The notes: a model not told the origin generated them from the letters alone. 64,000 bases of DNA from Spongilla lacustris (GCA_949361645.1 OX442422.1:7721534-7785533); one strand, 5' to 3'. Positions 42,557 through 53,967 are shown, counted from the stretch's first letter. Made by a program: numbers and translations.

Positions 42557-45500
42557 TTAAGTACATTCCTCAATGTAGCGCTTGGGTGGCTTTGATTGTC
42601 TCGCTGAACGCCTTAGTGGTTGAGGAGTGTATGCCATTTGTTGGGGAACAGTAGTAGTAGACTGAGGTAAATCACTAGGAGTTAATACCACTGAAGAGGC
42701 CCGTTCCCCAACAATTGCCTGAGGGGCTTGAGGGACGACCGTAGCTGCTGGTTGTTGAGTAGGAGGGCAATACTCAGATGTGGCTCCAGATGGTTGACAC
42801 ATGGGTGATTCTTCATTGTCCAACCTATATGGCAAAGGAACTGTACTTTCAGGTTGCTGCTGCCCACACATATCCCCCACACTGTTGAAGGGTAGGTTCG
42901 GCAATGGTCTTGACAATGGTCTCCCGGCAACAAAGGATCCTGAGGAATCCTCCACCTCGATTGACCTTGACCGTAGGTGGTCCAGGTGAGCCTTCCTTTG
43001 ATATCCTTCAGGCAATCCTACCATATAGGTTAGTGCCCCTAGAATCTCCTTGATAGTCCCCTTGCACCACTTATTCCCTGACGTTGACCGGAAATCTCTA
43101 ATCCAGACTGTATCCCCTACATGGAATGTTGTTCTAGCTGGTGCAAAAGAACATGCTTCCTCGCTACCAGTCATGTTAGGTAAAACCATAGAAATACGAG
43201 TACGCAAGGTACGGCCGAATATAATTTCTGCTGGGGATTTGCCCGTTCCGGTATGAGGTACTAAACGGTATGTACGGAGAAATTCTGTAATGCTAGCATG
43301 AAAAGAAGAACCTTTATCTTCTTTCTTTAACCACTGCTTTACATTCTTCACCATATTTTCTGCTAGCCCATTTGTTGCCGGGTGGTATGGCGCCGAAGTA
43401 CGATGAGCAATACAGTTACTGCTCAAGAAGTTAGAGAATTCTATAGAAGTGAACTGGGGCCCATTGTCTGTAACCAAAACTCTGGAAAGACCATGAGTAG
43501 CAAATATGTCCAACAGCACTTCTATGGTATGCTGGGTTGTAGTGGAGCGCATCCTCCTCACCTCTGGCCACTTGCTATACGCATCGACTACCACCAGGAA
43601 ATGTGTCCCTCTCCACTCTCCAAAGTCTGCATGAACCCTATCCCAGGGAGCCCTGGGATGTTGCCAAGGGTGATATGAAAATGCTTGAGGCATAGAGGCT
43701 GTAGCCCCACATTCTACACACCTTGCGGCCAGTCGTGCAATGTCTGCATCCAATTTTGGCCACCAAATATAGCTCCTAGCCAAACTTTTCATTCGCACAA
43801 TTCCAATATGGCCTTCATGCAGCTCTTTGAGTAACTGCTCTCGGAGACTATTTGGGATAACCACCCGTTGCCCCCACAAGATGCACCCATTCTGGCATGT
43901 TAGCTCAAAACGTCGTCTAAAGTAAGGATCTGTAGCTTCATTAGACTGTGACGGCCAATTCCCATGTTGCACCCACTGTAGTACAACTGCAAGTACTTTG
44001 TCTTTCCTTGTGGCATTTGCAACATCTTTCGCTGTGACTGGAATGGACAGCCAATCAAGTGCAAAGATGTCACCACTGGATTCAGCTGCTCCAGCATCCT
44101 GCTGTTTCACAGGAAGCCTTGAAAGACAATCGGCACAACTGTTCTTCTCACCTGCGATGTACTGAATGGAATACCTATAAGCACTCAAGATGAGTGCCCA
44201 GCGCTGCATCCTTGCAGCAGCCAGAGGTGGAATAGCTTGGTCATGCCCCAAAATCTTACATAGTGGTCGATGATCTGTCACCAATACAAATTGCCTTCCA
44301 TACAGGTACTGGTGAAACTTCTTTACTGCAAAGATAATTGCAAGTGCTTCCCTTTCGATTTGAGCATATTTTGTTTCAGCTTGAGATAGACTCCTAGAAG
44401 CATACATTACGGGTCGCTCCACTCCCTTCTCCACATGCATCAGACAAGCTCCAACACCCACTGAGGAAGCATCACAGTAAACTTTGACAGGCTTCGTTGG
44501 ATCATAATGTACAAGCAACGTTGCCTTACTAACTAATTCTTTTGCAGACTGGAATGACGATTCCTGGTCCTTGGACCACCTCCATTTAATTTCCTTCTGC
44601 AATAACTTGTACAATGGATGGAGGACCGTTGAAAGGGAGGGAATGAACTTTGAGTTGTACGATATAAGTCCAAGAAAAGACTTCAGTTCAGCCCTATTCT
44701 GGGGAGTAGAAGCAGCCATGATCCCTTTCACCCTCTCATCCATAGGCTGAACCCCTTCTGGGGTCACCCGATGCCCCAAGAAATCCACTGACTTTTGGAA
44801 GAACCGACATTTACCCAAATTGATCTTCAAGCCATATTGCTGCAGGCGCTGGAAAACGTGCCTCAAATTAGCCTCATGCTCCATCCTACTACTGCCAGTG
44901 ACCAATATATCATCCATGTAGTACACTACTCGCTTACAGCCCTGTAGAACAATAGACATTGCCCGCTGCCACATAGCTGGTGCCGTGGCAACACCAAATG
45001 GAAGCCTCTGAAATTGGAACAACCCTAAATGGGTGTTGATTGTTAAGAAATGACGACTTTCTTTTGCTACTTCCATTTGCTTAAAAGCACGAGCCAAATC
45101 TAGCTTGGTGAATGATTCACCCCCAGCCAAGGTGGAAAAAACCTCATCAGCAGTTGGTAGGGGGAACGTTTTCTGACACAAATAAGGATTTATTGTTACC
45201 TTAAAGTCTGCACAAACCCTGATACTTCCGTCATTTTTTCTAATGACCACAATGGGGGCTGCCCATTCACTTTGCTCCACTGGTTTTAACTCTCCATCTT
45301 CCACTTGCTGCCTTATAGCTTCTTCCACCTGGGCTCTAAGGGCAAAAGGTATAGGCCTATGCTTACAGAACTTAGGATGAGCCCCCTCTTTGAGTTCAAT
45401 ACTTGCCATAATTCCTTTTAGGCATCCTAACCCGTTCCCCATCACCTCTGGGAACTCGTTGATCCAACCAGCTGTTAACAGCGTGTGTACCCTAGGATCT

Positions 45501-46714
45501 CCTACATCAGGAGGGGTTAGCATCCTAGGCCAGTTCAGGCGCAGTTTGTACAACCAATCACGACCAAGTAAGGGAAGCTGTGAGTCTGCATTCTTCACTA
45601 TAACAAACTGTCCTATCTCCCTCTGTTGTTCTGACACTACACCTACTGTAATTTCTCCTTTAATAGGTAATACACTACCATCATATTGCCTGAGTATGAC
45701 TGAAGATGGCTGAACTGGTATTTTACTTAGATGACGCCTGAATACCTGCCAAGGAATTGTAGAGAGCTCGGCTCCTGTGTCTACCTCAAAATCAATATTT
45801 TCCCCCTCAACTTCCAACCTTGTTATCAGTTTCTTGTAATGATTTTTGGAGCCTGCCAACTTGTGAATCTCCATGTCTCTATCTTCCTCGTCTTCACCAC
45901 TGGAACAGCTGTCCGGACTATGTGAATCAGCTTCTAACAGATGCATCTTACTTGATTTCCCTTTGTCCCCTTTCTTCCTGCTACCCTGACTGCTTCTGCA
46001 CACTTTAGCCTTGTGCCCTATCTTCCCACAGCTGTTGCATCTCTTCTTCCTAAAGAAACAGCTGTCTGCTGGGTGACCCATTCCCCCACAACGATAGCAG
46101 GCACTCTGTGGGCTCTTGGACAATTTGTAAGTGCCTCCAGGGCCTCCATTATCAGGACCTTTAGATTCTTGTTGGACAGAACGCTCTTCATCCTGGTGAA
46201 ATGTCTTCGTTTCCTTGAGTACTGCTTCCATTGATCGTCCTTTTTCAAACGCCTGAGAAACCGTTAAATCTCGTGTGCATAGTAGTTCTCGCTGTATTTG
46301 CACGTCTTTCAATCCGCAAACAAACTGGTCTCTCAACGCTGTTTCTAAGTAATTGCCAAAGTTACAAGTTTTCGCCAACGCGCGCAGCCCAGACATATAG
46401 TCCGTCAGTCCTTCATCCGCTCCCTGCTGGCGCTTGAAAAACCGGAACCGCTCTGCTATCTCGATAGTCTCAGGCACCGTTCTGGCTTTCAGTTTGGCGA
46501 CAATCTCGTCCAGTGACAAGTCATGTAGAGGTGTTGGGCTCACCCATATCTTGAGTCTTGTATACATCTTCTGACCCATTCCTGTCAAGAAAAGCGCCTT
46601 CTTCCTCTCCTCTGCAACCCCATGTGCGACGCAATAAAAGTCAAAACGCTCTTTATAATCTTCAATCCGCTCCAACTCGGGGTCGAAAGGATCTAAATTA
46701 CGAAATGACTCCAT
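42557..46714 (-). CDS. Gag-Pol polyprotein of Ty3/gypsy retrotransposon, copy 2
   Basis: A 1385-residue open frame with the same domain order as copy 1 (gag, two CCHC knuckles, protease DTGA at 312, YMDD at 599, RNase H, integrase D1030-D1083-E1119). By eye it differs from copy 1 at one residue, G905 to D, between RNase H and integrase. No stop or frameshift. Both copies appear competent to make the polyprotein; expression is not known. Confidence 0.96.
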   Translation of the reverse strand: MESFRNLDPFDPELERIEDYKERFDFYCVAHGVAEERKKALFLTGMGQKMYTRLKIWVSPTPLHDLSLDEIVAKLKARTVPETIEIAERFRFFKRQQGADEGLTDYMSGLRALAKTCNFGNYLETALRDQFVCGLKDVQIQRELLCTRDLTVSQAFEKGRSMEAVLKETKTFHQDEERSVQQESKGPDNGGPGGTYKLSKSPQSACYRCGGMGHPADSCFFRKKRCNSCGKIGHKAKVCRSSQGSRKKGDKGKSSKMHLLEADSHSPDSCSSGEDEEDRDMEIHKLAGSKNHYKKLITRLEVEGENIDFEVDTGAELSTIPWQVFRRHLSKIPVQPSSVILRQYDGSVLPIKGEITVGVVSEQQREIGQFVIVKNADSQLPLLGRDWLYKLRLNWPRMLTPPDVGDPRVHTLLTAGWINEFPEVMGNGLGCLKGIMASIELKEGAHPKFCKHRPIPFALRAQVEEAIRQQVEDGELKPVEQSEWAAPIVVIRKNDGSIRVCADFKVTINPYLCQKTFPLPTADEVFSTLAGGESFTKLDLARAFKQMEVAKESRHFLTINTHLGLFQFQRLPFGVATAPAMWQRAMSIVLQGCKRVVYYMDDILVTGSSRMEHEANLRHVFQRLQQYGLKINLGKCRFFQKSVDFLGHRVTPEGVQPMDERVKGIMAASTPQNRAELKSFLGLISYNSKFIPSLSTVLHPLYKLLQKEIKWRWSKDQESSFQSAKELVSKATLLVHYDPTKPVKVYCDASSVGVGACLMHVEKGVERPVMYASRSLSQAETKYAQIEREALAIIFAVKKFHQYLYGRQFVLVTDHRPLCKILGHDQAIPPLAAARMQRWALILSAYRYSIQYIAGEKNSCADCLSRLPVKQQDAGAAESSGDIFALDWLSIPVTAKDVANATRKDKVLAVVLQWVQHGNWPSQSNEATDPYFRRRFELTCQNGCILWGQRVVIPNSLREQLLKELHEGHIGIVRMKSLARSYIWWPKLDADIARLAARCVECGATASMPQAFSYHPWQHPRAPWDRVHADFGEWRGTHFLVVVDAYSKWPEVRRMRSTTTQHTIEVLLDIFATHGLSRVLVTDNGPQFTSIEFSNFLSSNCIAHRTSAPYHPATNGLAENMVKNVKQWLKKEDKGSSFHASITEFLRTYRLVPHTGTGKSPAEIIFGRTLRTRISMVLPNMTGSEEACSFAPARTTFHVGDTVWIRDFRSTSGNKWCKGTIKEILGALTYMVGLPEGYQRKAHLDHLRSRSIEVEDSSGSFVAGRPLSRPLPNLPFNSVGDMCGQQQPESTVPLPYRLDNEESPMCQPSGATSEYCPPTQQPAATVVPQAPQAIVGERASSVVLTPSDLPQSTTTVPQQMAYTPQPLRRSARQSKPPKRYIEECT

Positions 46715-46730
46715 TGCTTACCAATCCCAT

Positions 46731-46861
46731 TATTCTGTATCAATCTCCAAAAGATGGCATCAGATCACAGCAACGCACACATGAGTCATCAATCGTGCTA
46801 TGGCTCTACCCATGCGCATGCGCACTGCCTAATTACACAATGGCTACCTCAATATACTACA
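46731..46861 (-). repeat. 5' LTR, gypsy copy 2
   Basis: 131 bp, starts TGTAGTATATTG on the minus strand; followed inward by the same 16-base leader before the polyprotein start. Confidence 0.92.
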
Positions 46862-47528
46862 CTATAGAAGTTTGGCATGCACGTATCAATAGAAATGGTT
46901 CATGAACGGTATGCATGGGCATAGCAGAACAAGTGTGAAAGTACAGATTCAATTAACTAAAGCCTTTATTGCTGCTGAGAAAGAGAACAGATTCAATCCT
47001 GGCTGGATCCATCCTCCATCTTCACAATGAGTCTCAACTGGGAGAAAACTCGTTTGCACGTGGAATCCACGCGATAACGCATAATCATGGCAAGTCGCGT
47101 CCCCAGACCCACATTCGGCAGCAGCGGATGGCACATATCAGGCTGGGGACGAGACTATGTCATGGCGAGGTGGACAATGTAAATAATAATAAAAATTTTA
47201 ATGGTTCCATAGCCACGTGTTGGTGACAGTCGGGTGGGTTTGCTGCAGACTTCACCGCGCTATCAGGTGGCTTATCCTCAAAGGTTCTTGGAAAGACATT
47301 TGCCACGCAGGGAAAAAATCTCCTTCACGTGACGCTAGTGACATGAATAGACTTAATGACCGTCAAAAGTTCTGACGGCCACGGACGGCCAGCAAATAAA
47401 TTTGACGGCCAATTATTTTTCACGGTTTAATCACGTGATCGGTAAGCTTCCCGGTCACGGTCACGGTCGGCCGTCAAAAACCGTCAAATGAATACGGTCA
47501 CGGACGGTCCGTGCTGGCCGCGGCACTG

Positions 47529-47760
47529 AAGCCGTCTTTATGAACGCCCTCGACTTTTTCCTCTGTGGTCGTGTCGTTTGACCACTTAAAGTTAATCCGA
47601 CACTTATGACATGTTCCTACGACATGTACAACACGTCTAGAACAAATCTTATTCCTTTTAATCTTCCCTACAACAGCCTCATCGACAGCGATGTTCTTTC
47701 CCATTTTCGCGGTAATGCCAGCAAATTGATGGATGCGCAACGTTTGGATGCTTTTATCTC
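47529..47760 (-). CDS. Exon of unknown function, cut by composite element 2
   Basis: A TTTTTTGTGTCAG acceptor is followed by an open frame (GDKSIQTLRIHQFAG, then basic and cysteine-containing sequence with RRVVHVVGTCHKCR) to the element boundary. The intact end is at 11819-11873. Together they give about 95 codons ending in a stop. The pair of cysteines and basic residues could be a small zinc site, but I do not recognise the family. Being inside the TTAA-flanked element, it may be the element's own gene rather than a host exon. Confidence 0.5.
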
Positions 47761-47937
47761 CTGACACAAAAAATACCATTATGGAAAACAACCATTTCTA
47801 AGTAGCCTGGACATATCTAGATAAGGCAGAGCTGTTTCAGAATTTTCAAAACAGGCGTTCCTTATTTTCAGCAGCTTAGTTTGTCGTCCTAGATCTAGGA
47901 CGATCGTCCTAGATATAGGACGGTTGGAGATTGAAGG
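47529..47937 (-). mobile_element. Left part of the piggyBac-like element
   Basis: On the minus strand it begins after TTAA (47938-47941) with CCTTCAATCTCCA and two TCCTAGATCTAGGA-type palindromes. It contains one exon and ends at composite element 2. Its other part is 11819-13632. Confidence 0.65.
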
Positions 47938-47941
47938 TTAA

Positions 47942-48280
47942 GATCGCTGCGTAACGTGGTACTACCCCGCTTGTCCAAACTAGGTCCGCTTGCCATCTCA
48001 TAATTGCAATTTGAGCCTTTAGGAAATACGGTCCGTCGCTACGTTTAATCAAAGTGACATAATGTCCTTGTCGCTCCGGATTTAAGTATTGCAGGGGCTG
48101 GAAACGAGGTGCATTCCAATGTTACGCGCCACTCCCACTGATGGGACATTTCCCCCGTTCTTATTTGGACAAGTAAGATTTTTTTTAGCTTCCCTGATAT
48201 AAAAACGAAAATGACAAGTTCTAAATAGTCATTAGCATGTCCAAACCGCAGCTTGCGCTCGAAATGTTCCTTTCAGTACA
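47942..48280 (-). promoter_or_regulatory. Promoter region of gene A, separated by the inversion
   Basis: Complement of the gene B upstream region from the CTGAAAGGAACATTTCGAGC block to AGCGATC, without the long pyrimidine tract. Its downstream continuation (GTTGTAATTACATTC onward, first exon) is at 13637. Confidence 0.55.
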
Positions 48281-49640
48281 ATATCAAGGGTGGATCCAGC
48301 GAGGGGGTCCTGGGGGTCCGGACCCCCCCCCCTCAGGACCCATGATGAATATAATTACTATCAATACCCCAGTCGCGTGCGCATAAACTTCGTGCTACGG
48401 TGTATTGTTCCTCGACGACGCCGCGTCGTTTAAAAGCGTTGCTTGCATTCTTCATACAGGCGTCGGAAGAATTTAAGCTCGGGATGGGGTGGTGGAGGCG
48501 GCTGATTTAATGTCATCAGGCGCGTATCCAGAAATTGATGGAGGGGGGTGCTGAACGGATAGCGCGCGAAGCGCGCGCGAATTTTTTTGCAACCACGCCC
48601 ACTCAGCAGTATAGTTTAACAGAAATACAATCGGCAAGAATGTCTGCACGCCTAGGATGGCGCCGTGAGCATACACTATAATAGGGTGCATGCATATCCA
48701 GAAGCCGCCAAACAGCGCTTTTATAGAGGCACACTAAATGATCCGCTGAGTATGTTGTGAATACCGATAAGCGCTCGATCTGCAAACTTCGTATCCATGC
48801 CAAGGATAATTTTAGAACCAATTGCATGTAATCAGCACCTGGCTTCACTGATGTTCTTTGTCTCCACAAAGCTTCCTACATCGCCGGCGCCAAAGTGCGG
48901 AGTAGTAACTAAATTGCGCTTTTCAGCTGGAGGATGACTAACAGTCAACGGACGTATATACATGTACATGTAGGAACACAACAATTAATTATAACCGTGG
49001 TTCCAGTGGCTGATCCAAGGTTGAACTGAACACTGCTTGAGGTACAGACACCTTCAGGTAATACGCCATGATTGAAGTGCTTGCTTCTTTAATCGTAATA
49101 CTCCCCCCCCCCCCCCCCCCCCCCCCCCCCAAACGAAAAAATGTCTCGTGTTTTAAACTAGCGCATCTTCGTAATCGTTAATGTTTAGCATTTCAGGAAA
49201 GAGCTGGTACTCCAACAGGATTTTAAAGAACGTCGCGCATGCAGCTGCGTTCATGATTACGAAGATACGCTCGTTTAAACACGAGACATTTTTTTTTCGG
49301 TGGGGGCAGAGTGGACTTTATGGTAATCTTATATATTGATGTTAATAATAGAAGTGAATTGAATTAAATTACCGCGCTAAAGCGTACGTATGCCTGCGAA
49401 GGGAAATTACGAGCGTGCTCACTATTTGAGTTAATTATATTCATTCCTGTGTCGGAGGGGGGTGCCTTAGCCCCCTGAGCCCCCCCCTAAATACGCCACT
49501 GGTCAGTGGCGGATCCAGGAATTCGGCGAGGGGGGGGTCCGACATGAATAATAGATGAGGGGAGGGGCGCGCGCGAAACGCGCGCAAATTTTTTTTTGCA
49601 GTTTAGGCTTAGTTTACTTTTTCGTTTGCAAATAATGCCG
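48281..49640. mobile_element. Cluster of G/C-ended non-autonomous elements
   Basis: At least two fragments: one beginning GGATCCAGCGAGGGGGTCC (48292), and one from GGCGCGTATCCAG (48520) to TAAATACGCCACTG (49502), whose ends resemble each other in inverted orientation. A third start, CAGTGGCGGATCCAGG, is at 49504. Shared GCGCGCGAA hairpins occur at 48560 and 49566. No coding frames supported. Confidence 0.45.
49103..49130. repeat. Poly-C tract of 28 bases
   Basis: Uninterrupted C run directly before an inverted repeat (49139-49180 with 49252-49291). Confidence 0.85.
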
Positions 49641-50146
49641 CGGTTACCATCAAAGTCGGGTATAAGGTTGAGGAAAGAGCAGGAAGCTTACTTTCAAGAT
49701 AGAAACTGTTACTACGATCTGTAAGGAGAGCCATATAAGCAAATTAAACAATATGGGACACAGGAGGTACGAGCATCGAATTAACTCAAGGCGGACTAAG
49801 AGAAGCGAGTCAGAGCGGGTGGTACGATGGTTAACCTCTGCAAAATAAAAATTAAAAAGCATTTCTGTCGTTGAGAGCGATGCAGAAATACCTAGCATTG
49901 GTAGAAATGCTGTCACCAGTACTGTTGGCACATAAAAAGAAGGGGTGGATGCTCGGACAGTGATAAAAAATTACACTTTTACTTCGATCTACCAAGAATC
50001 TGAAGGTGCTACCACCAAAAAGTAGTGAAAAAGAGTAAAATTGATATATGCTCAATGCTCTTTGCAAGCATTACAAACTATAAATTGCTAATCATTTAAT
50101 TTATGCATGTACGCGGGAGCAACGAACGTGCTTATGCATCCTTGAA
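49641..50146. other. Spacer, nothing recognised
   Basis: A 93-codon minus-strand frame (49650-49931) shows no recognisable domain; no splice context supports it. Confidence 0.3.
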
Positions 50147-51940
50147 TAGGGAGGTACTATTATACGGAAGGGATTGGAAACGGATCACGTGCTGCAATAC
50201 ATTGCATTATCCTAGCTTCAGGCCGTCAGTGTAGTATTAATCAACACCTTCTTAGTGACCACGTTAAAGGAACTTTTTCGAAAAGCAAAGATATTTGTCT
50301 AGTTAGAGGCTTTCTTTGGTGTTATGCGACTTGCTTGAGAGGTATGGATATTAAGAAATGCGTGTTTCTGACTGTAAATGTATTCAGACGCGAGTTTTTC
50401 ATTAGACCCGCGTTCCGTGTGTTAGCGATGCCTTTGTGGGCGTACAGGTAACGATAGCTTAGTCGCATTGGCTATGTTTGTGCATAATCGAAGAGATCTT
50501 ACTAAGACAAATCGACCTCTGTGGGTTTTGTCTCTGATGCACTTCGTACACTAATAAAAAAGTCGCCGATAACCATTTGGACATGTGTGTGGTTGTGGGC
50601 GTACAGCGCGTGCTGAGGCCTATTTTCCCATTTTTTTCTGGTTGTGTACTGATCATATAAACGACCTGGTGCGTGGACAACTGACTTCCACACTAAATAC
50701 TCCTTTTTTCCTCGTTGGAACTCTGGTGTGAATGGGAGGTCACCGTCGATTTACGATTGTGACTCTCAAGTACGAAGAATAACGAATGGAAAACTTGATG
50801 TACAGCGTTCAATAGGATAGTCTACCCGTCTAGATATAGGAAAGTGCATGTGTTTAACTCTTTGTTTAAGAAAGTTATACCAACAACAGTTACAGCATCG
50901 CAATCCATTGATTCCGCCATTTAATTTCCTACTACACTGATGGAACCTGTTAATTGGTGTTGAAACGTCCCGTTTCCAATCCCTTCCGTATAATATCTAT
51001 GGTACTATAAATGGGTGATTTTGGAATTCGGCTTCTCCCACTTAACCATGTGTGCACTGATAGAAACGAAGCATTTTGGCTGTAGAATGTATATACCTAT
51101 CTTTAAATTTACCCCCTACCACTTGAATAAAACATATTAATATCCATTTCCGCAACCTATCCTGCCGCCGATGCGGGTATAAACAAAAGCGGCGCTAGAG
51201 TCAGAACGAAACAATCTGGACCTCCTTTTGTGTACCTACCTCTATTGTTTAGTACCCAATACGGCAGTTTTATAGCGTACATGCCAGCGCAAACCAAAAA
51301 ATACTTGCCGATATTGCCGATTAATCGATCGTTTTGTGAACGTTTCGTCGCTTGCGTCAGTAAAGCATTATTGCGAATAATTCTACGTCAAAAGGAAGAA
51401 CATGAAAGATGTCCCAAGGCTGTCAAAGGGCAGGGAGAACGGACGATAGGAGGGTGGATGGGAGTATAGGAAGGTACTGCATAGGAGAGATCACGTGCAC
51501 CAGTCCCAGTACCTTCCTACTCCTCTTAAGTCCGTTCCCCCTGCCCTTTGGCAGCCTTGGGACATCTTTCAAGTTCTTCCTTTTGTCGAAGAATTATCCG
51601 CGATAATGCTTTATTCACGCAAGCGACGAAACGTTCACAAAACGATCGATTAATCGGCAATATCGGCAAGTATTTTTACGTTTGCGCTGGCATGTACGCT
51701 ACAAAACTGCCGTCTTGGGTACTAAACAATAGAGGCAGGTACACAAAAGGAGGTCCAGATTGTTTCGTTCTGACTCTAGTGCCGCTTTTGTTTATACCCG
51801 CATCGGCGGCAGGATTAGGTTGCGGAAATGGATATTAATATATTTTATTCTACAGCCAAAATGCTTCGATTCTATCCGTGCACACATGGTTAAGTGGGTA
51901 CAGCCAAATTCCAAAATCACCCATTTATAGTACCCCCCTA
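50147..51940. mobile_element. Fold-back DNA transposon with large internal palindrome
   Basis: Ends TAGGGAGGTACTAT on the left and, complemented, TAGGGGGGTACTATAAATGG on the right, flanked by CCTTGAA (50140-50146 and 51941-51947), a 7-bp duplication. Inside, 50150-50190 recurs inverted at 50965-51005. From about 51000 to 51940 the sequence is a palindrome with arms of about 460 bp centred near 51470. Open frames are shared mirror images across the palindrome and are not genes. Superfamily uncertain (hAT or P-like). Confidence 0.7.
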
Positions 51941-51947
51941 CCTTGAA

Positions 51948-52559
51948 GTTGGGGCATGCAGCTTTCTAGATGATAAAAATTATTCCATGCTATAGAATGT
52001 GTGCACCACTGTTGAAAGAAACAGCTTTTATGTTTTAATGATTTTAATTTTCACTGCAATGGTTGTTATAAACGGCAGATTTTACCGATCCTGAATTCAG
52101 GATCGTTTCACGCAGATTATATAGGTTAACCTGAGCTGAAGCGTGCTAGATAGAAAGTGAACGGTTGTGCGTCAGACGAACGTCAAACCCAAAGCTGCTG
52201 CAGCCCGTGCGCATGCGCAATTTGCACAACTCGAAGGCATAAAGGCTGTTTCGGTATGAAATTCCGTATTGTTCTGAAGCTTCATAACGCGGAACTCAGT
52301 TGCAAAGCTCCTGGGGCTTCGCCCCAGACCCCAATGGGGGAGCTTACAGCGCTCCCCCATACCCCCTAGCTGGAGCGGGAGGGGGCGACGCCCCCTCCCC
52401 CCTTTCCTACCCTCTGCCCTTAGCGCCCCCCCCCCTAACTCTAAATCCTGCGTCCGCCCCTGTTCTGGGGCATAGCCCAGACCCCAAAGTGGGAGCTTAC
52501 AGAGCGGCTGGCTAGGTGGGAGGGGTACCCTCTCCCGCACCCTCCACATGATGACCATT
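51948..52559. other. Spacer with GC-rich element fragments
   Basis: 52300-52540 holds CTGGGGCTTCGCCCCAG and repeated GGGGGAGCTTACAGCGCT motifs with G/C runs, like the element ends at 5885-6005. No gene supported. Confidence 0.4.
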
Positions 52560-53480
52560 GATTGGCATGGCCTGACCACTTTTCGCGCGAGGTCCACCTC
52601 CAGAAGCGGCTGAAAATGTATACTGGTTACACGCGTTCGTACATGTACATGTAAGTGCACAATTAATGATTCAGGTATAACTGCGGGGTACATCCTTGGA
52701 CGTGAAGCTTTAAAAGCATTTATCTTTCATATAGGAACACTATAATACAACCGTTTGTTTCATGACCTGCTGACGGTCTCCTACACAGAGCATTCTATCA
52801 AGCGTACGTATATATACATGTAATTATACGTATATCTGTAGCTAGCCTTGCAGGGAAAGGTTCATTTGCAATCTTGATATCTGCTAGCCTGTGTTTTTGC
52901 ATAAGTTTGTGAGGCTCCTACGTTCCTGTGCATTTCTTTCTTGTTTTACTGATATGGGTTACGTAACTTATGTATATGTCAGTATAAACTTAGTGAAAAA
53001 CAATTTCATATCACAACTGTAGTATTGATTGTTCCCCCGTAAACACGAAATCTTTGAAGCTGGAGACCCTATCTTATGCTGTAAATACTAACGCAAATAA
53101 TACGTGATCACATCGCTCAGCCCAGTGTGCAACCGCAGAAGTAAATCATTAAAAAAAAGAAAGAAAAAAAAAAGCGATATTGGTAATTACTATCAGTAGG
53201 CCTTATGCGGGCGGATGTGAAGCGGACTAATGCGGATTATTTGTCGAAGTGGGAATCTAGCGAGGCAGTCAAGTTGTCAAACCTGCATCATGGGAGGATG
53301 AGAGGCGGGCCCAAACCCTTATTTTGCCAAACTCCTCGGGTGAAAATCACCAAATCTTTGCAGGATTCGAACTCGCTACCCCGTGATTCAGAACCACTGA
53401 ATTTAGCATTTCAGCCAAATGACTAGTTATGAATATGATATGCTAAAACTACTTTTAGCTACATCAGGTCCATTAATTAA
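52560..53480. repeat. Second copy of the gene B 3'-flank segment
   Basis: Direct-orientation relative of about 39560-40860, including the tRNA-like remnant. More diverged than the gene A/B blocks. It lies between genes C and A and is not in the matching position relative to gene C. Confidence 0.5.
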
Positions 53481-53935
53481 TCCACATTTGATTGTGTGCC
53501 GCTACTTTCGGGCAGAGTACTGTGTTATTAATGCAGCCCTGGCAATAGACGGTGATTGATTCAAGATGATCTATCGCCTTTTCAGTGAAGGATCTACTTG
53601 CAAGGGGGATGAGAAGGTCTTGCCATCAGACATGCCAGCAAAAAATGCTGCCAGGGACGCAAAGTGCTTCTGTTCCGAGGATTTCAGTGCTACAAAAAAT
53701 GCATAGCTTCTGTCATCCTTAGCCAAAAATGCAGACATTGTAGGAAATGTTTTCGTTTCTGGGAGGCTCTGTGCCTGACCACTTTTCAACTACTTCCTAC
53801 GTGTCTGATCAAAGTTTGCTCCCCCCCCCCCCCCACTTTTAAACTCCTTCCTACGCCGCTGTACAATACTTTTTATAAGCTATATTTGTGTCATCAGTAT
53901 GAAACAGGTGCGTACATGTGTGTGTCTTTGTGGTG

Positions 53936-53967
<32 letters not shown>

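Larger units (their letters stand above)
42410..46861 (-). mobile_element. Intact Ty3/gypsy LTR retrotransposon, copy 2
   Basis: 4452 bp with 131-bp LTRs at both ends and the duplication CTATA (complement of TATAG) at 42405-42409 and 46862-46866. Confidence 0.95.
42231..47528 (-). mobile_element. Composite element 2: hAT-type transposon carrying a gypsy element
   Basis: A 5298-bp inverted copy of composite element 1, almost identical throughout. Its right terminus reads, complemented, CAGTGCCGCGG, having lost an AT that copy 1 retains. The gypsy insert is at the same internal site with the same TATAG duplication, so the two composites descend from one gypsy insertion event. Confidence 0.8.

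Noticed and set aside
7188..46861. Two independent gypsy insertions
   Set aside because: Both copies have the same TATAG duplication and the same several hundred bases of flanking hAT sequence, so they derive from one insertion followed by copying of the composite.
51230..51838. Coding frames of 79 and 96 codons
   Set aside because: They lie in the two arms of a palindrome and mirror each other; no start context or domain.
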